Shown piece after piece: positions 55,845 to 64,000 of a DNA stretch of 64,000 nucleotides. Position numbers and translations under genes: made by a program. Position 1 is the first letter of the stretch, and each line of letters begins with the position of its first letter. The DNA is from Photobacterium sp. TLY01. Its GTDB lineage: Bacteria; Pseudomonadota; Gammaproteobacteria; Enterobacterales; Vibrionaceae. Below the pieces are notes generated by a model. The model was not told where the DNA came from and did not search any database. It worked only from the letters and a program-made list of their open reading frames with translations. The stretch spans positions 1,240,001-1,304,000 of the forward strand of contig NZ_CP090365.1 in assembly GCF_021432065.1 (NCBI RefSeq), read 5' to 3'.

Positions 55845-56327
55845 ATGAAGCGCGCTCTGCTCTTTTCTGCCATGATCGCAGGAGCATCCTTACTGGCAGG
55901 CTGTTCAGACAACGAAGTCGGTGACGTCAGTCTGGGCGTATTTACCACAAAAGACATCAAACTGAATGTACTCAGCGATCCGCTGGTCCCTGGTGTCACT
56001 TGCCACATTGCCAGCATCGAAGCGGATCTGGATTTTTCCGATCCCAGTGACTCATCCATTTCCTGCCGGCAAACCGGCGAAATTACCCCCGAAATGATCG
56101 CCGCAATTGATAAATCGAAATCGGGTGATGTGGTCTTCAAGAAGTCAAAAAGTGTCTTTTTCAAAACCATGAAAATTCGCCGGGTCTTTGATCACGACAG
56201 CCAAACCCTGATGTATTTGTCTTATTCCACCAAAGAAACATCAGGCAGCTATAAACACAGCCTGTCCACGGTGCCACTGTGGGGAACGAAAGCGTATCAG
56301 GCGCCTGCCGCGCCACAAGCACAGTAA
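55845..56327 (+). CDS. creA: CreA family protein
   Basis: A 160-residue protein with a signal peptide and lipobox-like LLAGC (Cys 19), then the CreA signature DNEVGDVSLGVFTTKDIKLNVLSDPLVPGVTCHIASIEADLDFSDPSDSSISCRQTGEI with paired cysteines. Periplasmic, function unknown. AATGGAGA precedes the start. Length matches the family. Confidence 0.88.
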   Translation: MKRALLFSAMIAGASLLAGCSDNEVGDVSLGVFTTKDIKLNVLSDPLVPGVTCHIASIEADLDFSDPSDSSISCRQTGEITPEMIAAIDKSKSGDVVFKKSKSVFFKTMKIRRVFDHDSQTLMYLSYSTKETSGSYKHSLSTVPLWGTKAYQAPAAPQAQ

Positions 56328-56592
56328 CGGATCACCCTCATTCAGGTTACTGTTTACATTCAGTAACAAAAACACATGCATACTGCATCGCAGCTCTGAT
56401 CATTCACAGAGCTGCTGCAGGTGTGCGCCCAGCCAGTCTCTCTTCCCGCTTTCTCAACCACTTAAGTCGCTATTTTCGATCACTAAGTTAGATTTTTACC
56501 GCAAATACAATACAGTGATATCTTGACGCTCCACCTAAAGCCGCATTTAATTATTTAACAAGATAATAACAACCACGGAATGGAACATTACA

Positions 56593-58287
56593 ATGACTTT
56601 GCCTTTACAGCCAAACACATTAAGGGATTCGCTCATGACGCAAGCATTACCTCATGAACGCATGTTGAAATGGGCAGAAGAGCGCCCGGATGACATTTTT
56701 CTCCGCCAGATCATCAACCGACAGTTTACCGATTTTACCTACGTTGAAGTCGTCGACAAGGCGTTGCGGCTTGTCAGCGCGTTACGTGCTCAGGGCCTCA
56801 TGCCTGGCGACAAAGTGGGTTTGATCTCAAAAAACTGCGCAGAATGGTATATCTGCGATCTGGCCATGATGCTCGGCAGTTATATCAGCGTGCCTGTCTT
56901 TCCGACAGCCGGCGCAGACACCATAGAACACTGCCTGACGCACAGTGAAGCCAAGCTGGTTTTCATTGGAAAACTGGATGATAACCGCGCGATCAATACC
57001 GTCTGTCAGAACCTGGAAGAGCTTATCACGGTCAGCTTCCCGTACCCGAATACCCCCGAGTGCCATCATTCATTCAATGCGCTCATCGACTCGCACGCAC
57101 CGAGTGAAGAGCGCCCGTCCCATCAGGACGAGGATGTGATGTCGCTGGTGTACACATCCGGCACATCAGGTTTACCCAAAGGGGCCATTCTCTCTTATGG
57201 CGGCTTTGCTTTTTCAGCGCAAAACCTCATAGAGCACATCGGTATCGTCGACAACGAACGTCTGTTCTCCTACTTGCCTCTGGCGCACATCACCGAACGT
57301 GTTTATATTCTGGGCACATCAATGATGGCCGGTGTACAGGTGGCTTTCCCTGAGTCACTGGATACTTTCATTGAAGATGTGAAAATGCACCGCCCGACAT
57401 TATTTATCTCCGTCCCCCGCCTCTGGACGGTCTTCCAGCAGCGGATTCTGGAAAAACTACCACAGGCAAAACTGAACATTCTGCTGAAAATTCCTTTTGT
57501 GTCTGGTCTCATCAAACGCAAACTGGCAGACGGTTTAGGCCTGAATGAAGCACGCGTGCTCGGCTGCGGTTCAGCACCAGTTTCACCGGCACTGTTGCGC
57601 TGGTATGAAAGCATCGGGCTCAATATCACTGAAGCCTGGGGAATGACGGAAAACTATGCCTATGGCACGCTCAATCTGCCATATCGCAGCGACAAAATCG
57701 GGACAGTCGGCAGCGCGGGTCCGGGCGTAGACATCAAGATCGCAGAAGATGATGAAATTCTGGTGCGCAGCAAAGGCCTGTTTTCCGGTTACTACAAAAA
57801 CGACATTGCGACCAAAGAAAGCTTTAATGATGAAGGCTGGCTGCATACCGGTGATCTGGGCAGTCTGGATGAAGAAGGCTTCCTGACGATTCAGGGCCGC
57901 AAAAAAGACAATTTCAAAACTGCAAAAGGCAAATTCGTTTCACCGGTTCCGATCGAAAAACGCCTCTTTGAACTCTGTGGCATTGAAATGATGTGTGTGG
58001 TGGGTTCAGGGATGCCCGCCCCTATTCTGCTGGCGGTCGCACATGCTTACCCTAATTTTGACCGGGACAGATATGCGAAAAAAGTGAGCCGGGCAATCGA
58101 AACCATCAATAAAGAATTGGAATCACACGCGAAGATCAAAGGCGTGCTGATGATCAAGGAACCCTGGAGTATTGAGAACGGTGTTTTGACCCCGACACTG
58201 AAGATCAAGCGTCATCTGCTGGAAAAACAGTATCACGATACCGGCTGTAACTGGCCAAAAGATCAACTGATTCAGTGGGAAGAATAA
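56593..58287 (+). CDS. Long-chain acyl-CoA ligase-like AMP-binding enzyme
   Basis: A 564-residue adenylate-forming enzyme with the P-loop-like SLVYTSGTSGLPKGAIL near 185, AWGMTENYAYGTLN near 352, and GWLHTGDLGSLDEEGFLTIQGRKKDNFKTAKGKFVSP near 415-450. It activates a fatty acid to acyl-CoA. It lacks features of the acyl-CoA ligase found in some exosortase loci and is more like LC-FACS of chromosomal lipid metabolism. ATG 56635 is an alternative start. Convergent with the ketoacyl synthase gene. Confidence 0.87.
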   Translation: MTLPLQPNTLRDSLMTQALPHERMLKWAEERPDDIFLRQIINRQFTDFTYVEVVDKALRLVSALRAQGLMPGDKVGLISKNCAEWYICDLAMMLGSYISVPVFPTAGADTIEHCLTHSEAKLVFIGKLDDNRAINTVCQNLEELITVSFPYPNTPECHHSFNALIDSHAPSEERPSHQDEDVMSLVYTSGTSGLPKGAILSYGGFAFSAQNLIEHIGIVDNERLFSYLPLAHITERVYILGTSMMAGVQVAFPESLDTFIEDVKMHRPTLFISVPRLWTVFQQRILEKLPQAKLNILLKIPFVSGLIKRKLADGLGLNEARVLGCGSAPVSPALLRWYESIGLNITEAWGMTENYAYGTLNLPYRSDKIGTVGSAGPGVDIKIAEDDEILVRSKGLFSGYYKNDIATKESFNDEGWLHTGDLGSLDEEGFLTIQGRKKDNFKTAKGKFVSPVPIEKRLFELCGIEMMCVVGSGMPAPILLAVAHAYPNFDRDRYAKKVSRAIETINKELESHAKIKGVLMIKEPWSIENGVLTPTLKIKRHLLEKQYHDTGCNWPKDQLIQWEE

Positions 58288-58333
58288 ACACGGCCGCCGT
58301 GACAACAAGTGGTCTTTTACATATGTAAATAAA

Positions 58334-58362
58334 CGGGCAGCTCAAAGCTGCCCGAATTTTTT
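58334..58362. terminator. Bidirectional terminator
   Basis: CGGGCAGCT-CAA-AGCTGCCCG followed by AATTTTTT on the plus strand, between two convergent genes. Confidence 0.85.
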
Positions 58363-58378
58363 GCAGAGAACGAATGGG

Positions 58379-60223
58379 TTATTCGTAATCGGCGTACGGA
58401 TTCACTGTTGGCAATGCAATGGCTTCACCAAAGGCTGACAATGTCAGGCTGTCTTGTGTCATGGTTACCGAGGTTTCATCCATCACAGACTCACCAAAGG
58501 AGTAACGAACTTCTTCCTGTCCCTGACAAGCCTGTCGATCTCGCACAGTCGTCGCTTCCCGTACCTTCACATTACGTGCAAGATACTCAGCAATCGCCAG
58601 CTGACCGTATTTCTTTTGCAACATCGCCAGCGTTTTCTGTGGCGACAGCACCAGCGCGGACGCGTTGTTGCCACCAAAACCTTTGGCGTTAATAATCACG
58701 CCCTGCATATCATCACCGGCTGTGCCGGCAAAGTAATGATCCATCAAGATATTCAGATTGGACTGGTGCACATCATCGGCAATATGATCAATGGTTTTGA
58801 TGCCCGGAATCCAGCCGTACTGCCAGACCCCCAGCGAAGCAATCAGCTGATCGCCGGCCGCCGCACTCATAGAATGACCGACATAAGATTTAATCGCCGT
58901 CACCGGCCAGTTTTCAATGCCGAAGGTCTTCGCCACCTCATTGAGTATGTGGCTTTCTGTGACGCGGTTTTGCGGTGTGCCTGTACCATGTGCCTGCACA
59001 AAGGTTTTCTTCACACCGTCCGGGCCGAGAATAGCCTGTGCCAGTGCCGCAGCCTTAGCCACAGTGACATAGTTGCCCACACCCGGCGCAGAAATCGATT
59101 TTTTATTGCCGTCAGCGTTGATAAACACATCGGCAGCAGAACCATAAATGTTCGCCCCCAGCTTCAGGGCCAGTTCTTCTTCCATCAGCACCACAAACTG
59201 GGCGGACTCGGCCATGGTAAACCCGGCATTATCAGAAAACGGACGGCAGGCCCGGCGGTTATCTACGGTTTCACTGTCATCCAGTGCGCAGAGCTGAGCG
59301 TCTTCAGCTAACGCACCCATCACGCGAAATCCTTCCATGATTTCAGACACCACTGGCGCTTCGGCGTTTCCGACAATCGCCACTTTGGCCGCACCACTTT
59401 GGATGTCTTGCATGCCTTGACGCAAATTGTACAGGAAGGTTGCACAAGCCCCCATATTGGTGCCTGTTGTACCCACGCTGTTAATCACATAGCCATTGAT
59501 GAAATCGGCTGGCATTTCAGCCAGCGATAAAGCCATCATTTTTGAGCTGACCCGACCGCCCGTAAGTGGTGCGGCAACCATACCGGCTATGGACTGATCA
59601 TCAATTTGCGCCAGCGCACTACCGGCATATACAGCAACTTCGTCAGGACGGATATGGGTCAGTATTTCCGACCAGTCAACACCCAGGGAATTGAGCGCAT
59701 CGGAAGCACCGTAAATGGTCAGTTGCAACCCGCGAGGGTGGAACCGAGAGTTATACAATTTACCCGGTTCAAAGCCACGGGGAATATTGCCGCCGCTGCT
59801 GACAGGGAAAGTGACATAATCGGCCAGCAGTGCATCCAACTCACCCGTGACGGTAATATGAACTTTGCTACCCTCTTCTTCCAATTGCCAGCTCTCCGGC
59901 ACGTGCGCGGGCAGCTTAGATTTGCGCAGCGTGAAACAGATCTGTTCCTGACCGCCTGAAATCGCAGCTTTATATTGCTGCAGTACACGATCAGGATCGA
60001 AGGTTTCAATGCGACGAATTAAGGTGCCGTCTTTGATCGCCTCAATCACAGTGTCAGTGATGTCACCGTCTGCCAGCCCCATTCGGTGCGCCAGATCCTG
60101 CCAGGTTGAATGCATATCGCTGGCCGGCAGTATGTCTGCCAGCATGCGTTTATAACTGTGAAAACCTGAACTACGACCTGCGGCATTGATACCGCCCATT
60201 CCGACAATCAGAGGTAATTTCAT
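58379..60223 (-). CDS. Beta-ketoacyl-ACP synthase (FabY-like)
   Basis: A 614-residue thiolase-fold condensing enzyme, larger than FabB/FabF. Catalytic Cys about 260 in NMGACATFLYNL; the two histidines in VQAHGTGTPQNR and KSYVGHSMSAAAGDQ. Starts MKLPLIVGMGGINAAGRSSGFHSYKRM, which resembles FabY of Pseudomonas aeruginosa, an initiating acetoacetyl-ACP synthase. The specific FabY assignment is by resemblance from memory; condensing-enzyme identity is firm. Confidence 0.8.
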   Translation of the reverse strand: MKLPLIVGMGGINAAGRSSGFHSYKRMLADILPASDMHSTWQDLAHRMGLADGDITDTVIEAIKDGTLIRRIETFDPDRVLQQYKAAISGGQEQICFTLRKSKLPAHVPESWQLEEEGSKVHITVTGELDALLADYVTFPVSSGGNIPRGFEPGKLYNSRFHPRGLQLTIYGASDALNSLGVDWSEILTHIRPDEVAVYAGSALAQIDDQSIAGMVAAPLTGGRVSSKMMALSLAEMPADFINGYVINSVGTTGTNMGACATFLYNLRQGMQDIQSGAAKVAIVGNAEAPVVSEIMEGFRVMGALAEDAQLCALDDSETVDNRRACRPFSDNAGFTMAESAQFVVLMEEELALKLGANIYGSAADVFINADGNKKSISAPGVGNYVTVAKAAALAQAILGPDGVKKTFVQAHGTGTPQNRVTESHILNEVAKTFGIENWPVTAIKSYVGHSMSAAAGDQLIASLGVWQYGWIPGIKTIDHIADDVHQSNLNILMDHYFAGTAGDDMQGVIINAKGFGGNNASALVLSPQKTLAMLQKKYGQLAIAEYLARNVKVREATTVRDRQACQGQEEVRYSFGESVMDETSVTMTQDSLTLSAFGEAIALPTVNPYADYE

Positions 60224-60433
60224 TGTATGCTTCTTGCTTCATGATTTATTTGTCTATCAGATTACCAAGTTCCACTGGCATTTCACCTGGCTTTTACGCC
60301 ATAATTACTGACATCAACGCCAAAACTGCTCAAGATGACAAATTTGTGTCTGGATGAACTGCCGGCTTCAGCTCAGGTTCAGAAAATATCGCCCCGTTTC
60401 ATTTGCCATCATGTTTAAAACAGAGTGCTGACC

Positions 60434-61411
60434 ATGAAGATTGCCTTTGTCCTGTATCCACGTGCGTTAATCACGGGTATTTCTCTTGCTGCAGAGATGC
60501 TGAGCAGTGCTGCCAGTCTGAGACCCAAACAGGATCAGAGGTCAAAACCTGTTTCAATTTCCGTTGTTGCAGAGAGCCTTTCGCCACCAGCGGTCAAATC
60601 CGGGTTGCGGTTACAACCGGATCTGACCCTGAAAGCATCCGGACAGTTCGATTTTGTGATTCTGCCGCCTATTTGGGGCAATCCGATTTCTGCGCTGAAG
60701 CAATGTCCGGGGCTGGTGCCATGGCTAACTCAACAGTATCAGCAGGGCGCTAAAATTATCGCGACTGGTACCGGTGTCTGCTGGCTGGCCGAAACCGGAC
60801 TGCTTGATCAGCAAGTTGCGACCACGCATTGGTATTACTACGATAAATTTGCCGCGCGCTACCCGGCTGTGGTGCTGAACCGTCAGGCATCCATTACTGT
60901 GGCGAATGGTTTGTATTGTACTGTTAGTATCAACTCGCAATCAGAGCTGATTCTGTACTTAATCCGTGAGCATTTTGGCCAGAGTGTGGCAAAAACGGTT
61001 GAAACACATTTCGGGCACGAAATTTCTCAGTCAGATCAGCAACCCTTCTATCAGATAGGGGGAGAAGTTCAGTTTGATGAGTCTATCGCGCTGGCGCAAG
61101 ACTGGCTCAAACGCAACTTATCCCGGCCTATCACCGCAAAAGACGTGGCTGAGCAGTGCGGCCTGCCATTGCGGACATTTCAACGCCGGTTTAAAACCCA
61201 GGTCGGCCAGACCCCGCATGAGTATTTACAGTCTTTGCGCATGGAAGCGGCACAAATCTTATTACGTGATTTTGGACTGTCGCTTCAGGATGTCGCAGAA
61301 CAAGTCGGTTACCGCGACGCCCATCATTTCAGTACCCGGTTTCAGCAGCAGTTTACATTGAGCCCGTCTCAGTACCGTCACATGGTCAAAGCGAAGATCT
61401 ATCAGGCCTGA
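60434..61411 (+). CDS. GlxA-type AraC family transcriptional regulator
   Basis: A 325-residue regulator: N-terminal DJ-1/PfpI-like domain (1-180; FVILPPIWGNP, IATGTGVCWLAETGLLDQQVATTHWYYYDKF) and C-terminal AraC helix-turn-helix (about 220-320; ITAKDVAEQCGLPLRTFQRRFKTQVGQTPHEYLQSLRMEAAQILL... DVAEQVGYRDAHHFSTRFQQQF). Divergent from the FabY-like gene, which it may control. ATG 60434; the frame opens at GTG 60425. Confidence 0.88.
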   Translation: MKIAFVLYPRALITGISLAAEMLSSAASLRPKQDQRSKPVSISVVAESLSPPAVKSGLRLQPDLTLKASGQFDFVILPPIWGNPISALKQCPGLVPWLTQQYQQGAKIIATGTGVCWLAETGLLDQQVATTHWYYYDKFAARYPAVVLNRQASITVANGLYCTVSINSQSELILYLIREHFGQSVAKTVETHFGHEISQSDQQPFYQIGGEVQFDESIALAQDWLKRNLSRPITAKDVAEQCGLPLRTFQRRFKTQVGQTPHEYLQSLRMEAAQILLRDFGLSLQDVAEQVGYRDAHHFSTRFQQQFTLSPSQYRHMVKAKIYQA

Positions 61412-61581
61412 ATTCCTCAGTTCTGAGATTCAGCATCACTTAATTGCCGGATCAATCATTTAGCCTGCTTCTCTGCCCCACTGATAGTCACCCAGTCGCT
61501 ATGCTATGAGTAACTAACAACTCAATAAGATCTCGGGTTCAACTGGGTAATGTCTGTCTCGATGAACTGGAAAATCAAGTG

Positions 61582-62124
61582 ATGTATGGTCGTCTCCCAG
61601 TGTTTTTCATGCTGTTTGTCGCCTGCTCTGCTGCCAGCGCCCCCCCACAGCCGTTGCCGACCAGCACCACAAAACTGGATGACCGCTCCTGCCGGTTAGA
61701 CCTGTACCATCTGGCCAGAAATCAGGACAACAACATTGAACCGGACTTTCAGATGGCGCTCGTCGCGGATCACGGCTTTAACCGGCGTTATGTCGCGCTG
61801 AAAGCTGACATCTCTTATCCGCATGGCTTCGAAAATTTCAGTTATTTTCGAACCGGTCAGCCTGTTGAAATTTTCACTGCGGACTGGAAGAAGTATTACG
61901 GCAGTCTGAACCTGTCGGACACCTCCCGCAGCTACAGCATTTCCCATTTGGTCAGATTGGGCAGCACAAACCCAAGACAAGCATTTGATCTCCTGGTCAG
62001 ACTAATCGTCGAAGATGAAGGTCGTTTCGAGTTCCACAGTGCCAACAAGCACTATCGGTTCTATCTGGAGGAAGGGCACCTGGATGATTTTTTACAGTGT
62101 CTGAGCAATCAGGTGACAAAATAA
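61582..62124 (+). CDS. Secreted or lipid-anchored protein of unknown function
   Basis: A 180-residue protein with an N-terminal hydrophobic segment ending LFVACSAASA, which could be a lipobox or ordinary cleavage site. The mature part has alternating strands and no recognised motif. GTG 61579 is an alternative start. Probably periplasmic. Confidence 0.55.
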   Translation: MYGRLPVFFMLFVACSAASAPPQPLPTSTTKLDDRSCRLDLYHLARNQDNNIEPDFQMALVADHGFNRRYVALKADISYPHGFENFSYFRTGQPVEIFTADWKKYYGSLNLSDTSRSYSISHLVRLGSTNPRQAFDLLVRLIVEDEGRFEFHSANKHYRFYLEEGHLDDFLQCLSNQVTK

Positions 62125-62180
62125 TAAAAATCAACATGATGTTGTCTCAAACACAAAGGTTACAGCCACAGAAATAACAA

Positions 62181-62203
62181 ACGCCAGCACTGTGTGCTGG
62201 CGT
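62181..62203. terminator. Terminator hairpin
   Basis: Perfect ten-base stem ACGCCAGCAC / GTGCTGGCGT with loop TGT, between two convergent genes. Confidence 0.75.
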
Positions 62204-62227
62204 CCGGTATCTGGCATGGGTCGAGTT

Positions 62228-62455
62228 TTATCGGCTTTGAACCGGCTCGTATTCCCCTTCAATGACACGCCCTTTTGGCGTCATCTCATCCGTTTGCGCG
62301 GCATTGAACGTGGCAAATTCTTTCGCGAGTTTGCGCTTGAGAAACGGCTGAGCAATCAATGCAATCAACGCCATGGTCAATCCCATGACTGCCGCAAAGG
62401 TCAACGCAAAGAAACCGACAACCAGTGCAATCACACCAGTAAGGATATTTTTCAT
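62228..62455 (-). CDS. Small inner-membrane protein
   Basis: 75 residues: a double or long hydrophobic segment (ILTGVIALVVGFFALTFAAVMGLTMALIALIAQPFL, about 4-39) followed by a polar C-terminal tail with EGEYEP. ATG 62455 with GAGGTGA upstream. Function unknown. Confidence 0.65.
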   Translation of the reverse strand: MKNILTGVIALVVGFFALTFAAVMGLTMALIALIAQPFLKRKLAKEFATFNAAQTDEMTPKGRVIEGEYEPVQSR

Positions 62456-62717
62456 CAGTCACCTCATTATCAGGTACAGGACACAGGAAAATACCTTTAT
62501 CCAGGCGCCCAGCCTCGCACAGTAAAGTTGAATGTAACTTGAACGGACGACAAGTTATCAGCATTTTTTCGCTTCTCGTGAAGTGAAATAGGGAGCTATT
62601 TCCAGGTTACTGATGACACCCCCTCTGATTTCACCTGACAGTCTTCGAGATGATTCACTTTTCTTGGTCACCAGAAAAAATCCGCTGGACATGAGAACCT
62701 TTCTCATGCTGGAATAT

Positions 62718-62734
62718 TGTTATGTTATAACAAA
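62718..62734. promoter_or_regulatory. Palindromic operator candidate before the ABC substrate-binding gene
   Basis: TTGTTATGTTATAACAA has seven-base symmetric arms and a perfect TGTTATAACA core (62724-62733), 17 bases before the start codon. It resembles half-sites of Zur/metal-responsive operators, but the spacing is not that of a full Zur box. Confidence 0.4.
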
Positions 62735-62750
62735 TCATTTTAAAGGCACA

Positions 62751-64000
62751 TGAAAAAGATCTTATTGCTCGTCATCGTGGTTGCTGCTGGCGCCCTCGTC
62801 TTTTGGAAACCGTCTTCGCCGGCTTCCCAGACGCTGGCCATTTCAGGCCCATTTGAATTTAATAGTCAGGATATGTCGAAAGACGGATTCCTGTTTTCCC
62901 GTCTGCAAGTGGTGGAGTCACTGGTTGGCATCAATGAACAGGCAGAGCTCTCCCCGTTGCTGGCTGAAAGCTGGCAGCAAAGTGCAGACGGCCTGAACTG
63001 GGTATTCAATATCCGCCCGGGCGTCAAATTCCACGACGGCAGCCTGCTCACAGCCGAAGCAGTTGCTCAGTCACTCAATCTGGCGCTTAGCAAACCAGGT
63101 GTCATTCGCCAGGTGCCTGTCCAATCCATTCAGGCGAGGGAGAACCAGGTGATCATCACGCTGGATCGCCCATTCCGCGCGCTGCCATCTGTGCTGGCAC
63201 ACTACTCAACCGCGATTGTGATCCCCGGCTCTTTCAGCGAGAACGGTCAGATCGTGGCGCTGCAAGGGACAGGTCCATATCAGATTGACGCGTTACAGCC
63301 GCCGCACAAAGCTAAAGCCAGCCGTTTTGCCGACTACTGGGGCCAGAAAGCGCACATTGAAACCATTGAATATCTGGCGGGCCACCGTTCTGAAAGCCGG
63401 GCTTTGCTGGCGCAAAGTGGTCAGATGGATCTGGTCTACACGTTGGACCCGATCAGTATTGACAGCCTGAAAGCGGCCAACAATCTGCAGCTGCATGTCG
63501 AGTCTATGCCGCGTACTGTGCTGGTAAAACTCAACAACGCCCATCCGTTTCTGAATCACAAGTCGGTGCGTCAGGCATTGAGTCTGGCGCTGGATCGGGA
63601 AGGAATTGCCCAATCGGTACTTCGTTTACCGGGTTCGGAAGCCTACCAGCTTTTTTCCCCGGCCTTAGGGGCCTGGCATATCAACCGGCAAGACACAGCT
63701 CAGCGTAATCTGGAACAGGCCAGAGCACTGCTTGCTGAACAAGGCTGGCGCGCGAACGAGCAGGGTCTGCTGGAAAGAGACGGCAAGGTTTTTCGCATTC
63801 AGCTTGTCACTTACGCCGATCGCCCGGAACTGCCACTGATCGGCACAGCACTTCAGGCACAATGGCGTGAACTGGGGATCGATATTCAGATTTCGATTGA
63901 TAACTCCAGTGCAATTCCGGCCAAACATCATGACAACAGTCTGGAAATGGCCCTGATCGCCCGTAACTTTGGTACTCTGGCCGACCCACTTCCTTTGCTG
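62751..64000 (+). CDS. ABC transporter substrate-binding protein (nickel/peptide class, SBP_bac_5), 5' part
   Basis: At least 416 residues; the gene runs off the window. Signal peptide (ILLLVIVVAAGALVF), then LSPLLAESWQQSADGLNWVFNIRPGVKFHDGSLLTAEAVAQSLN (about 62-105), LQGTGPYQI near 172, and RTVLVKLNNAHPFLNHKSVRQALSLALDREGIA near 253-285, the signature of cluster C periplasmic binding proteins such as NikA and OppA. No transporter subunits are visible yet. Nickel, metallophore or peptide uptake are all possible. Confidence 0.87.

Noticed and set aside
56593-58287. Exosortase-locus acyl-CoA ligase
   Set aside because: It resembles general long-chain acyl-CoA synthetases and lacks the accompanying acyl carrier and decarboxylase genes seen in such loci.

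Overview
The window looks like a chromosomal segment of a marine gammaproteobacterium, most likely Vibrionaceae (Photobacterium/Grimontia-like). The pointers are a fused OlsF-type ornithine-lipid synthase, OvoA, a Vibrio-type attC family with a lipocalin gene beside it, and general codon and protein character. This placement is inference. No rRNA or tRNA gene and no CRISPR array was seen.

1-10.5 kb is ordinary chromosome: the end of a DUF406 gene, a beta-hydroxyacid dehydrogenase, a secreted leucine-rich-repeat-like protein, an SRPBCC/sterol-desaturase pair, a GNAT acetyltransferase, a small secreted protein behind a long leader, ovoA, a DUF1289/CWC cysteine-rich protein, a META-domain lipoprotein and olsF.

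10.7-14.5 kb carries the PrsK/PrsR two-component pair that controls PEP-CTERM/exosortase loci. The rest of that exosortase A (XrtA) exopolysaccharide locus begins only at 27.8 kb and runs to about 54.5 kb. On the minus strand (27.8-33.6 kb) are the XrtA-associated ATPase, an outer-membrane protein, a tyrosine autokinase, a chain-length determinant and the export lipoprotein. Divergently, on the plus strand (33.8-44.1 kb), are an initiating glycosyltransferase, a deacetylase, a FemAB-like protein, three glycosyltransferases, exosortase A fused to EpsI, and an amidotransferase. Then come an O-ligase, a flippase, a second deacetylase, a beta-helix protein, an acyl/acetyltransferase and the TPR lipoprotein PrsT. 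No protein with a PEP-CTERM sorting tail was found in the window.

14.5-27.8 kb is an accessory island between the two halves. Its right part (20.9-26.6 kb) is an integron cassette array without an integrase: five minus-strand genes separated by attC sites, two of them interrupted by IS110-family elements. Its left part (15.4-20.3 kb) holds six more minus-strand genes (Fic, DUF2071, two small membrane proteins, a lipocalin, Dps). Most of these are separated not by intact attC sites but by a dispersed multi-hairpin repeat, usually joined to a truncated 5' end of an IS110-type transposase. The same repeat is tandemly arrayed at the left edge and present in opposite orientation at the right edge. 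The hairpin stems of this repeat show paired (compensatory) changes between copies.

54.5-64 kb returns to chromosome: a trypsin-like protease plus VanZ pair, creA, an AMP-binding acyl-CoA ligase, a FabY-like ketoacyl synthase, a GlxA-type AraC regulator, two small envelope proteins, and the start of a nickel/peptide-type ABC substrate-binding protein.
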